Part shown: one piece after another, positions 40,819-48,992 of the stretch
How positions within the stretch are numbered: position 1 is the stretch's first letter
Layout of the letters: each line of letters opens with the position of its first letter
NCBI GenBank assembly: GCA_040349255.1
Contig: JBEQUE010000211.1
Span: 1 to 64,000 of the forward strand
Reading direction: 5' to 3'
Source of the DNA: DATMER01 sp040349255
Lineage (GTDB): Bacteria; Acidobacteriota; Thermoanaerobaculia; Multivoradales; UBA5704
DNA: 64,000 bases
Position numbers and translations under genes: made by a program
Notes under the pieces: generated by a model
What the model saw: the letters and a program-made list of their open reading frames with translations, nothing else
The model's database searches: none
What the model was told of the DNA's origin: nothing

Positions 40819-41007
40819 TCAGCAGCCTAACCCTGACGTGCACGTAGTCGTGTTGTTGCAGGTGCACGTGAAGGCGCCATTGGTCGGTGCCCCCGTGATT
40901 GTATATGGCGGCTTGTTGTCGGCGCCGGGGACCGGCTGCAATTCGTGCAGGCTCAGGTGGCGCAGAGTCTCGCGGTGAAGGAACAGTTTACGTACTTTCT
41001 TTTTCAT
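40819..41007 (-). CDS. Class I lanthipeptide-like RiPP precursor
   Basis: 62 aa from the ATG at 41007, with AAAGGAGA seven bases upstream. The leader MKKKVRKLFLHRETLRHLSL-HEL has the KLxLxRETLRxL pattern of class I lanthipeptide-type leaders known in Bacteroidota and Acidobacteriota. The core is rich in Thr and Cys and ends FTCTCNNTTTCTSGLGC, giving four Cys and many Thr for thioether formation. PVPGA near residue 30 is a plausible cleavage area, although the usual GG is absent. No LanB, LanC, protease or exporter is visible in this window, so modification enzymes must be elsewhere. It lies 62 bp downstream of a small lipoprotein gene on the same strand and may share its transcript. Confidence 0.75.
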   Translation of the reverse strand: MKKKVRKLFLHRETLRHLSLHELQPVPGADNKPPYTITGAPTNGAFTCTCNNTTTCTSGLGC

Positions 41008-41069
41008 CGCATGTCTCCTTTGAAAAGGCGTTGCCTCAACTGATACTGCCATAGCCCTCGACGCACTCT

Positions 41070-41465
41070 TCAAGGATCAATCGCGTGCACGGTATCAGAT
41101 GCGATCTCCTTCGAGGCCGCCTCGAGGCCTTCCTTCGATATGCCTTCAATACTCGGGTCTCTAAACCCCAACTTCCACTCGTAACATTTTCCGACCTCAA
41201 GATGCGAAGAGGCCCCGGCATGGCGGGTAAACGTTGCGCTGCTGTCATCCGGTTTTTGAAATAGTATATTGTAGTCGGGAGGAAACGATCTCTCTCCGTG
41301 CTCAATCTTTACAACGCAACCCCTCTCGACGGAAGCCCCAGGGAATGCTGTATCTTCCTGACCTATGCGCTTACCATCCACTTCAATATAGCAAGCTTGG
41401 AAGAGAAACAATGCTGCCGCCGCAAGTGCAATCACAAGACCTGAGCGACAAGTGATTCCTGCCAT
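41070..41465 (-). CDS. Small lipoprotein upstream of the RiPP precursor
   Basis: A 131-aa protein, ATG at 41465 with AGAAGGAGAAA upstream. The signal peptide with lipobox is LVIALAAAALFLFQAC, so Cys25 is probably lipidated. The mature part (YIEVDGKRIGQEDTAFPG, SHLEVGKCYEWKLGFRDPS) matches no family I know. Its two further Cys residues could pair. The gene is AT-richer than its surroundings. Possible role in immunity to, or handling of, the downstream peptide is inference from position only. Confidence 0.65.
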   Translation of the reverse strand: MAGITCRSGLVIALAAAALFLFQACYIEVDGKRIGQEDTAFPGASVERGCVVKIEHGERSFPPDYNILFQKPDDSSATFTRHAGASSHLEVGKCYEWKLGFRDPSIEGISKEGLEAASKEIASDTVHAIDP

Positions 41466-41773
41466 TCTATTTCTCCTTCTGGCCCTGTCGCGTCATCCTT
41501 CGCTTCAACCCGCATAAAGGCGAAGAACTCGCAATTTTGCGCCGTTTTGCGGCTCAAGTTTCTTGAATCTTGAGACTTAGCAAGTGTAGACACACAGACG
41601 CCTCGATGTCAATCCTGCCGCTGTACAGGCGTCTGCGCAGGACTGTTATACATCTGATAACAGGACCGCGGGATACCAACTCCGACAGGTATTCTCTCCG
41701 AATCAATGAGTTGGCGCTCCTGTCCGAGTTGCCTTCGAGGCCGGAGGTCGGCCGATCCCGCGCCGAAAGAAGA
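41466..41773. other. Non-coding stretch between lipoprotein and repeat element
   Basis: No convincing gene on either strand. It contains an inverted pair CAGACGCCT (41595-41603) and AGGCGTCTG (41627-41635), and AT-richer sequence at 41520-41590 that could hold the minus-strand promoter for the lipoprotein/RiPP pair. I could not define clear -35 and -10 boxes. Confidence 0.5.
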
Positions 41774-41832
41774 CGAGGAGGCGGAAAAACGGCCTCGCCC
41801 CCTCCCGGATGTTTCAGGTGGCGTCAGTCAAC
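41774..41832 (-). repeat. 59-bp element, copy 2 (over the 41-aa ORF stop)
   Basis: It matches copy 1 (40701-40759) except for about five substitutions; the stem is weakened on one side (CGAGGAGGCG). The shared GGAAAAACGGCCTCGCCCCC core is intact. The stop codon of the 41-aa ORF (41814-41816) lies inside the element, in the shared sequence CTGACGCCACCTGA. Confidence 0.75.
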
Positions 41833-41939
41833 TGCGCCCGATGCGTCTCCAGGTGCGGCAGCTCCACCTGGTTCACCTGCAGCGCCGCCAACAGGCGCTG
41901 GAGCTCCCCCAACTGACCCGATCTCGACTTCTCTCGCAT
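41814..41939 (-). CDS. Possible 41-aa peptide
   Basis: ATG at 41939 with AAAGGAGAAGGACGACC directly upstream, a strong ribosome site. The peptide begins MREKSRSGQLGELQRLLAAL and continues QVNQVELPHLETHRAQLTDAT. It is amphipathic, probably helical, and has no Cys. It ends inside the 59-bp element that also follows the RiPP precursor. It might be a second, Cys-free small peptide of the same kind of locus or a chance frame. The ribosome site is the main support. Confidence 0.35.
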   Translation of the reverse strand: MREKSRSGQLGELQRLLAALQVNQVELPHLETHRAQLTDAT

Positions 41940-42060
41940 GGTCGTCCTTCTCCTTTCCGAGCCTTCCGGGCTCCTGCACGGAAAGGATGATAGGGAGTCT
42001 CGGCCCGATTGGAGCCGGTTTTCTCAAAAAGGCACTTTTTCGACCAAAACGGGTGGGTCA

Positions 42061-42593
42061 GAAAATTTCCCCGGCCCTCCGTTCCGTTCTCCGCGGGCCG
42101 GTAAAGCTTCTCCGTGGCCATGGAACCTTACCCGGCGGCGTAGAAGGTTGCGCCGCGGCGAAGAACCTTCCTTCGCGACGAAGAAACCTTCCGGCGCGGC
42201 GCAGAACCTTTCGTTGCCGCGTAGAACGTTTCCTTCACGGCGTAGAACCTTCCGCCGCGGCGCGGAACGTTCCGTCACGCCATGGGAACGTTCCGTCGCG
42301 CCGTGGAACGTTCCCTTGCGACCCGGGAACCTTCCGTCGCTTCCTGGAACCTTCCGCCGCGGCATGGAACGTTCCGTCGTGGCGTGGAACCTTCCGTCAC
42401 GGTGCAAAACGTTCCGAGGGCGCCAGGGAACGTTCCTGCGGCGTAGAGAACGTTTCGTTGCGCCGTGGAAGCTTGCCTCGGCCTGGAGAAGCTTCCGTCG
42501 CCGCGCGGGAACGTTCCTACGCCGTGGAGAACGTTGAATCGTAACAGGAAAGTCTACGTTACGACGAGGAACCTTGTGTTGCGACAGGGAAGC
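42061..42593. repeat. Array of about 26 degenerate 20-21 bp repeats
   Basis: Units begin GAACGTTCC, GAACCTTCC or GAAGCTTCC, and the consensus is about GAACSTTCCGTCGCGGCGTG. By eye there are 23 clear units from 42123 plus three decayed ones at 42061-42122. Lengths alternate between 20 and 21 bp (mean 20.3). The most uniform part is about 42240-42430. Decay at both edges is typical of a tandem array amplified from the middle. The array ends at the stop codon of the serine carboxypeptidase gene. Frames across it are open but repetitive (Arg/Ser/Phe-rich) and change phase, so I do not call a protein. Confidence 0.9.
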
Positions 42594-44120
42594 TCACTTC
42601 CCCTGGATGAACTCCCCGATGTCTTTCGTCAGTTGCTCGAGCGAGCCCTGGTTGAGGTACATCATGTGCCCCGCCGGGTAGTTCCGGATCGTCACCCGCG
42701 CCGGGTCGATGCCGCTGTGGTTCATCATGTAGGCGTTGGCGAAGTAGGCCGTCGCCAGGTCGTAGTAGCCGCTGGCGGTGAACACGCGCAGCGCCTCGTT
42801 GTCCTGGGTGCCCTGAGCCAGGTCGCCGGTGACGTCGACGTAGCCGGCGAAGGCGCCGTTCGCGTTGCGCCGCCGCTTCCAGCCCTGGTTGGCCTCGCCG
42901 TTGCTGGGCAGGTAGGGCTCCTGGATGTCGGCGTCGAGCTCGTTGCGCAGGTACTGGTGGAAGAGTGAGACGTAGATCGGCCCCGTCTTGACGTCGAACG
43001 GGTCGCTGTTGGGGAACTCCGATGCGTTGTCGAGCTCCTTCTGCGCGTAACGGCTATCGAGAAAGCCGGTGGCCTTCCCTTCGTCGCGCAGCAGCTCCTT
43101 GACGAAGCGGGGCGCGTAGAGGCGCAGGTCGCTGTTGAGGATGTACTGCCGGGACACGCCCGTGTAGCGGTGCAGCCTGTCGGCGATCTTCCCCTTCTCC
43201 GCCTCCGGCAGCGAATCGCCGCGAAAGAGGGCCTGCAGGTACTCGCCGGAGGCGAACTGCTCGACCTCGGCGAGCAGCGCCTGCAGGCTCGGCCAGGAAT
43301 CCGGGAGCTTCTTGTGGTACCACGCCGTCGCGGCGAGCGTCGGCAGGTGCGTGACGTAGGTGAGATCGTTGCCGTTGGTCATGAAGGGCAGGGCGCCCAT
43401 GTTGATCGCCGGCGAAATGAGGATCACGCCGTTGAGTCCGATGCTCATCTGGTTCTGGAGCCGCGGCACGAGCATCGAGGCACGGATGCCGCCGTAGCTC
43501 TCGCCGAGGACGTACTTGGGCGAGTTCCAGCGGTCGTGCACGGTGAGGAAGGCGCGGATGAAGTCGGCGACGGAGTCGGCATCCTCGTCGTAGCCCCAGA
43601 AGTCGGCGTCCTTCTTGTCGCCGAGCGCGCGGCTGAAGCCGGTGCCGACCGGGTCGATCTCGACGAGGTCGGTGTAGCGCAGCAGGCTCGACGGGTTGTC
43701 CTTGAGCCGGTAGGGCGGCGCGCCCGGGTCCTGCGCGTCGCTCGGGATGTCGATGCGCCGGGGGCCGACGAAACCGAGGTGCAGCCAGACCGAGGCGGAG
43801 CCCGGCCCGCCGTTGAAGAAAAACGTGATTGGCCGGTCCTCCTGCCGCTTCACCCCCTCCGCAATGTAGGAGATCGTGAAGAAGCGCGCCGTGGGCTTGC
43901 CGTCGCGGTCCCTGAGGTCGATGTCCTCCGCCGTGGCGGTGTAGGGGATGTCCACTCCGCCGGCGGTGAAGCGGTGATGGGTGACGAACTTGCGGGGCGC
44001 CGCGGGCGCCGCCGCAGCCTTGTCTCCGCCCTTGTCGCCCTTGGGGGCGTCGTCGGCGCGGACGGCGGCGGTAGTCGAGACGAACAGGGTCAGAAGGATG
44101 GCGAGCGTCGCGTGGCGCAT
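42594..44120 (-). CDS. Secreted serine carboxypeptidase-like (peptidase S10) protein
   Basis: About 508 aa using the ATG at 44120 (MRHATLAILLTLFVSTTAAV); an ATG at 44138 is possible but has no Shine-Dalgarno. The signal peptide ends near VRADD. S10 hallmarks: FFFNGGPGSASVWLH, YVLGESYGGIRAS (catalytic Ser), and the C-terminal Asp/His region YYDLATAYFAN and NYPAGHMMYLNQG. It is a periplasmic or secreted peptidase removing C-terminal residues. The array of 20-bp repeats starts right at its stop codon. The neighbouring gene encodes another secreted peptidase. Confidence 0.93.
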   Translation of the reverse strand: MRHATLAILLTLFVSTTAAVRADDAPKGDKGGDKAAAAPAAPRKFVTHHRFTAGGVDIPYTATAEDIDLRDRDGKPTARFFTISYIAEGVKRQEDRPITFFFNGGPGSASVWLHLGFVGPRRIDIPSDAQDPGAPPYRLKDNPSSLLRYTDLVEIDPVGTGFSRALGDKKDADFWGYDEDADSVADFIRAFLTVHDRWNSPKYVLGESYGGIRASMLVPRLQNQMSIGLNGVILISPAINMGALPFMTNGNDLTYVTHLPTLAATAWYHKKLPDSWPSLQALLAEVEQFASGEYLQALFRGDSLPEAEKGKIADRLHRYTGVSRQYILNSDLRLYAPRFVKELLRDEGKATGFLDSRYAQKELDNASEFPNSDPFDVKTGPIYVSLFHQYLRNELDADIQEPYLPSNGEANQGWKRRRNANGAFAGYVDVTGDLAQGTQDNEALRVFTASGYYDLATAYFANAYMMNHSGIDPARVTIRNYPAGHMMYLNQGSLEQLTKDIGEFIQGK

Positions 44121-44198
44121 GCGCAGGATCTCTCTCATGGTGAGCGAGATACGCCCGGAACGGGCGGAAGTTTCAGGCCGGCTTCCCGCCGTGCGCGC

Positions 44199-45356
44199 TC
44201 AGTCGTTGAGCCCGCAGTCGTCGTCGACCTTCAGGCCGCTCGAGACCGGGAATCGCCCCTTCCAATAATCGAACGCCGCCACCGCACGGGCTTCCGGCCC
44301 GGATTCGGCGTAGTGCTCGCAGGTGTGGGAGAACTCGTGCGTCATCAGCGCGGCGTAGCAGGCCCGCCGATCCGCCTGCGGCATCGAGTGGATGTTGTCG
44401 AAAAACGTTTGATAGAGCTTGATCTTCGAGCCCAATCCCGCTCCGAAGCCGAGCTTGCACTTGGTGCCTTCCTGCTTGCACTTCTCCTTGTGGACGCACT
44501 CGACCTTGCCGTTCACGGAAAAGCGCTCCTCCATGCAGGAGCCCAGGTTTTTCCCGGTAGCGTCTTCGATCGACTTCGAAAAGTTGCGCCAGTCGTCGGC
44601 GATGTTCCAGGCGACGGCCCGCATGTCTTTCTCTTCCGTGTCGTCGCAACCGATCACCTCCGCCAGCCCTTTCGACGACGAGCGGTTGGGGGCGGCCTCC
44701 GCGGGAGAGCCGGTGCCTGTGACGCGCAGGCTGCGGCATTGCAGCCCGATGCCCGTCCAGCTCCGCGGGGTGTTGCCGGCTTCGAAGTGGAGGATGGCCG
44801 CTGTTGCGACCTGCCCCTCCGGGCAGTTCGCCCAGCGCTTCCAATGATCCTGGTGGCAATTCGTGCGGGAATCCTGCTCGTCGGGCCCGAAGTCGACGAG
44901 CACACCCTCGTCGTTGATCCGCCGGCCGCGAAGGTGAATCCCCTTGATACGGTCATCGTCCTTGTTCATGCAGACCTGGACTCCGGTGATGAACACCCGA
45001 TCCGCTGGCCCATACGTTCCACCCATCGTTCCGGAGCTCGGGCCGTTGCCGCCGCAGAGATCCTTGGTCAACGCGCCGTTGGCGCTGGACTGGTTCACGT
45101 CTTCCCATCCGACGCTGACGAAGCACGGTTCGTCGGAGCGCTCGCGTGATAGAACGGCGACCAGGGCACGGCTGCCGCTGTCCGGGTCGCCGAGCGTGAA
45201 CTTCGACCCGGGAAAGCCCGACAGGCCGGAGGGAGACGGTTCGCCCGTGAGCTCCACCGTGGCGACCGTCTGCGCGAAGCCCGGCGCGGCGCAGAGGATC
45301 GCGACTGCGCCGGCGACGAGTTGAGATCGAATCTGTTCGTTCCAATTTTTTTGCAT
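44199..45356 (-). CDS. Secreted zinc metallopeptidase-like protein (HExxH)
   Basis: A 385-aa protein with a signal peptide (LVAGAVAILCAAPGFAQ). The first 220 aa are a beta-rich, Cys-containing domain (ALTKDLCGGNGPSSGTMGG, GIHLRGRRINDEGVLVDFG). The C-terminal domain includes RRACYAALMTHEFSHTCEHY, an HExxH zinc site (HEFSH) followed by a Cys and His, and an upstream Cys-rich segment CVHKEKCKQEGTKCKLGFG. The late acidic KVDDDCGLND end could hold a further ligand. The family is not named by me; function as a peptidase is inferred from the motif. It is divergent from the histidine kinase operon. Confidence 0.75.
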   Translation of the reverse strand: MQKNWNEQIRSQLVAGAVAILCAAPGFAQTVATVELTGEPSPSGLSGFPGSKFTLGDPDSGSRALVAVLSRERSDEPCFVSVGWEDVNQSSANGALTKDLCGGNGPSSGTMGGTYGPADRVFITGVQVCMNKDDDRIKGIHLRGRRINDEGVLVDFGPDEQDSRTNCHQDHWKRWANCPEGQVATAAILHFEAGNTPRSWTGIGLQCRSLRVTGTGSPAEAAPNRSSSKGLAEVIGCDDTEEKDMRAVAWNIADDWRNFSKSIEDATGKNLGSCMEERFSVNGKVECVHKEKCKQEGTKCKLGFGAGLGSKIKLYQTFFDNIHSMPQADRRACYAALMTHEFSHTCEHYAESGPEARAVAAFDYWKGRFPVSSGLKVDDDCGLND

Positions 45357-45512
45357 GATTGGTGCTCCTGGTCCAGCCTGCGGCAGGCTGGGTTGGACGC
45401 GAAGGAAAGAGACCTCGATGAAATCCTACACCCAAACAGCACCGCCGCCACCGCGGCAGGCATTCCGATTGCAGAGCCGCCCACACATCACAGACGACCA
45501 CGGACGCATCCG

Positions 45513-48500
45513 ATGACCGACTCCCCTCCCCCTGCCGCCTCGGTCCGACGAGGCGGAACCGACCTCCCCTTGGCCCTGGGCTTTGCCGTCGTCGTGCTTT
45601 TCTTCCTGGCGGCCGGGGCCGTCTCCTACTGGAACATCCGGGCCCTCAAGCAGAGCTCTGACGAGGTTGCCCATACGCACGAGGTGCTCTCGGCCCTCGA
45701 CCTCATCCTCTCTCTGATGAAGGACGCCGAGACCGGGCAGCGGGGCTACATTCTGACGGGCGACGAGAAATACCTCGAGCCCTACAACGCGGCCCTCGCC
45801 GGCATCGACGCGCGGGTGGCCGACGTCGAACGGCTGACGGCCGACAACCCGGTCCAGCAGGCCCGCATCCCCGTGCTCAGGAATCACCTCGGCGCCAAGC
45901 GGCGGGAGCTCGCCGAGACCATCGCGCTCCGGCGGGCGCTGGGGTTCGAGGCCGCCCGGATCGCTATCGCGTCGGACCGCGGGAAGGCCGCGATGGACGC
46001 CTTGCGCGACCAGATCGGGACGATGGAGCGGGACGAGGAGAAGCTGCGCTCCCTGCGGCTCGCCGAGAAGGAGACCACGTTCCGGGTGGCTGTCGCCGTC
46101 GGCCTCCTGACAGGCCTCCTCGGCATCCTCCTCGCCGCGGCCGTCGCCTACCTCCTGCGGCGGGCCGCGCCCGCCCGCCGCCGGCAGGAGTGGCTCCAGT
46201 CCGGCCAGGGCGGGCTGAGCCTGGTGATGGTCGGAGACCGGCGGCCGGACGAGCTCGGCGAGAGCATTCTCAAGTTCCTGGCCGAGTACCTGGACGCCCA
46301 CGCCGGGGCCTTCTTCGCCAAGGATGGCGGCGTCTATCGTCGGGTCGCCACCTACGGCGTTCCCACCGGAGCGGCGATGCCCAGCGAGTTTCGCCCGGGC
46401 GACGGCCTCCTCGGGCAGGCGGCGAAGGACGGCAAGGCGTTTTTCGTCCGCGACGTGCCGGACGGGTATCTCACCGTCGGCTCGGCTCTCGGACGCGGGA
46501 ACCCGCGGCACCTCGTCGTCACGCCAGCGGCGGCCGACGGCATGGTGAACGCGGTGCTCGAGCTGGGTTTCGTCCACGCGCTCGACGAGTCCGCCATCGA
46601 GCTGCTCCAGCGTATGTCCGAATCCATCGCCGTGGCCGTCCGGTCGGCGAGCTACCTCGTCACCCAGCAGAATCTCCTCGAGGAGACGCAGCGCCAGGCC
46701 GAGGAGCTCCAGGCCCAGGGGGAGGAGCTCCGGGTCTCGAACGAGGAGCTCGAAGAGCAGGGCCGGGTGCTCAGGGAGTCGCAGAACCGGCTCGAACAGC
46801 AGCAGGCCGAGCTTGAACAGACCAACGTCCAGCTCGAAGAGCAGGCCCAGCTCCTCGAAGCCCAGCGCGACGACGTGACCCGGGCGCAGGCGGCGTTGCA
46901 GGTGAAAGCCCGCGAGCTGGAGCAGGCGAGCCGGTACAAATCGGACTTCCTCGCGAACATGTCGCACGAGCTCCGCACGCCGCTGAATTCGTCGCTGATC
47001 CTCGCCAAGCTCCTCGCCGACAACCCCGAGGGAAACCTGTCGGACGAGCAGGTCCGGTACGCCGAAACCATCCGTGCGGCCGGGAACGATCTCCTCAACC
47101 TGATCAACGACATCCTCGACCTCTCGAAGATCGAGGCCGGACACATGGAGATGCGGCCGGAACCGGTCCCGATCGCGGACCTCTCCCAGGCCCTTCGCCG
47201 CACCTTCGAGCCGCTCGCCGGACAGAAGGGCATCCGGTTCATCACGCACGTCGTGCCGGGTTGCCCGGACATCATCGAGACGGATCGGCAGCGGCTCGAA
47301 CAGGTGCTGAAAAACCTGCTCTCGAACGCCGTCAAGTTCACCGAGGCGGGCGAGGTGGAGCTGACCGTGGGCCGCGCCCCGAGCGGGCGGATCGCGTTCG
47401 CGGTCCGGGATACCGGGATCGGCATTCGCGAGGAACAGAGGGAACTGGTGTTCGAGGCGTTCCGCCAAGCGGATGGAACGACGAACCGGAAGTACGGCGG
47501 CACCGGGCTGGGGCTTTCGATCTCGCGCGAGCTGACCCGGCTCCTCGGCGGCGAGCTGCGCCTGGAAAGCGCTCCGGGGCGCGGGAGCACGTTCACCGCG
47601 ACGCTCCCGGAGGTCTACGACGCCGCGCTCGTCCAGCCGCGGACGGCAGCCTCGGTCGGCCCGGTCGCAGAGCCCCGCGTCGATCCAGTCATCTCCAATT
47701 CCCCGGCCCTGGCCGGGCAGCCCGGGTCAGAGGCCGCGTCTCTGACAACGGGAAAGCCGCAGCCCCGGCGGATCGCCGACGACCGCGAGCGTCTGAGCGG
47801 CAACCGCCGCGTCCTTCTCGTGGTCGAGGACGACGAGCCGTTCGCCCGCATCCTCTACGACCTCGCGCACGAGCTCGGTTTCCAGTGCCTCATCGCGACG
47901 ACCGCCGAGGAGGCGTTCGTCGCCGCCACCCAGTACCTCCCCGGAGCGGTGGTGCTCGACATCGGCCTCCCCGATCACTCGGGCCTGTCCGTCCTCGACC
48001 GGCTCAAGCACGACGCCCGGACCCGGCACATCCCGGTCCATGTGGTCTCGGCCGGAGACCATGCCGAGACGGCCCTCGCCCTCGGGGCCGTCGGGTACAT
48101 GCTCAAACCCGTCCAGCGCGAGGAGCTGGCCGACGCCCTCCGCGGGTTGGAGATGCGCCTCGCCCGCCGGCTCCGGCGGGTGCTGGTGGTCGAGGACGAC
48201 CCGGTGCAGCTCGAGAGCCTCCGCAAGCTCCTCGGCTCGCAGGAGGTGGAGACGGTCGGGGCGTCGACCGGAACGGAGTGCCTGGAGCGGCTCCGGGAGA
48301 GCACCTTCGACTGCATGGTCCTCGACCTGTCGCTCCCGGACGCCTCCGGATACTCGCTCCTGGAGACGCTCAGCCGCGAGGACGCCTACGCCTTCCCGCC
48401 GGTCATCGTCTACACGGGGAGCAGCCTCTCGGCCGACGAGGAGCAGCGGCTCCGCCGGTACTCCAAGTCGATCATCATCAAGGGCGCGAAGTCTCCCGAG

Positions 48501-48992
48501 CGGCTCCTCGACGAGGTGACCCTGTTCCTCCACCAGGTGGTCTCGGAGCTGCCGCCCGAGCAGCAGCGGATGCTGGAGAAGGCCCGCAGCCGGGACGCCG
48601 CGATCGAGGGCCGCCGGGTGCTCGTGGTCGAGGACGACGTGCGCAACGTCTTCGCCCTGACCAGCATCCTCGAGCCCCGCGGGGCGGTGGTCGAGATCGC
48701 CCGCAACGGACGGGAGGCGCTCGACGCGCTGGAGAGGTCCCGGCTCGACCCGGCCCGCGCCATCGACCTCGTCCTCATGGACGTGATGATGCCCGAGATG
48801 GACGGGCTCACCGCCACCCGCGAGATCCGCGCGCGGCCCGAGTGGAAGAAGCTCCCGATCCTCATGCTGACCGCGAAGGCGATGAAGGACGACCAGGAGG
48901 CCTGTCTCGCGGCCGGGGCGAACGACTACATGGCGAAGCCCCTGGACGTGGAAAAGCTCCTGTCCCTCGTCCGCGTCTGGATGCCCCGGTGA
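45513..48992 (+). CDS. Hybrid sensor histidine kinase with CHASE3, GAF and three receiver domains
   Basis: About 1159 aa from the ATG at 45513 (MTDSPPPAASVRRGG); the frame is open to 45321 but upstream text is not protein-like. Order: TM helix (LPLALGFAVVVLFFLAAGAV), CHASE3 domain (about 60-190, DAETGQRGYILTGDEKYLEP), second TM (VAVAVGLLTGLLGILLAAAV), GAF-like domain (about 225-385), a long coiled coil (about 390-480), HisKA with His485 in NMSHELRTPLN, HATPase with RKYGGTGLGLSIS, then three REC domains (about 766, 890 and 1032 onward; VVEDD starts). Receiver 1 and 2 have VVLDIGLPD and MVLDLSLPD, receiver 3 has LMDVMMPEMDG. First gene of a four-gene overlapping operon. Confidence 0.95.
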   Translation: MTDSPPPAASVRRGGTDLPLALGFAVVVLFFLAAGAVSYWNIRALKQSSDEVAHTHEVLSALDLILSLMKDAETGQRGYILTGDEKYLEPYNAALAGIDARVADVERLTADNPVQQARIPVLRNHLGAKRRELAETIALRRALGFEAARIAIASDRGKAAMDALRDQIGTMERDEEKLRSLRLAEKETTFRVAVAVGLLTGLLGILLAAAVAYLLRRAAPARRRQEWLQSGQGGLSLVMVGDRRPDELGESILKFLAEYLDAHAGAFFAKDGGVYRRVATYGVPTGAAMPSEFRPGDGLLGQAAKDGKAFFVRDVPDGYLTVGSALGRGNPRHLVVTPAAADGMVNAVLELGFVHALDESAIELLQRMSESIAVAVRSASYLVTQQNLLEETQRQAEELQAQGEELRVSNEELEEQGRVLRESQNRLEQQQAELEQTNVQLEEQAQLLEAQRDDVTRAQAALQVKARELEQASRYKSDFLANMSHELRTPLNSSLILAKLLADNPEGNLSDEQVRYAETIRAAGNDLLNLINDILDLSKIEAGHMEMRPEPVPIADLSQALRRTFEPLAGQKGIRFITHVVPGCPDIIETDRQRLEQVLKNLLSNAVKFTEAGEVELTVGRAPSGRIAFAVRDTGIGIREEQRELVFEAFRQADGTTNRKYGGTGLGLSISRELTRLLGGELRLESAPGRGSTFTATLPEVYDAALVQPRTAASVGPVAEPRVDPVISNSPALAGQPGSEAASLTTGKPQPRRIADDRERLSGNRRVLLVVEDDEPFARILYDLAHELGFQCLIATTAEEAFVAATQYLPGAVVLDIGLPDHSGLSVLDRLKHDARTRHIPVHVVSAGDHAETALALGAVGYMLKPVQREELADALRGLEMRLARRLRRVLVVEDDPVQLESLRKLLGSQEVETVGASTGTECLERLRESTFDCMVLDLSLPDASGYSLLETLSREDAYAFPPVIVYTGSSLSADEEQRLRRYSKSIIIKGAKSPERLLDEVTLFLHQVVSELPPEQQRMLEKARSRDAAIEGRRVLVVEDDVRNVFALTSILEPRGAVVEIARNGREALDALERSRLDPARAIDLVLMDVMMPEMDGLTATREIRARPEWKKLPILMLTAKAMKDDQEACLAAGANDYMAKPLDVEKLLSLVRVWMPR

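Noticed and set aside
42024..42544. Repetitive Arg/Ser/Phe-rich open frames across the 20-bp array, on both strands
   Set aside because: Unit lengths of 20 and 21 bp shift the phase, there are no ribosome sites, and both strands stay open because the repeat lacks stops; a DNA-level array explains it better.
42061..42593. CRISPR array
   Set aside because: Units are contiguous and degenerate with no unique spacers, and no cas genes are near.
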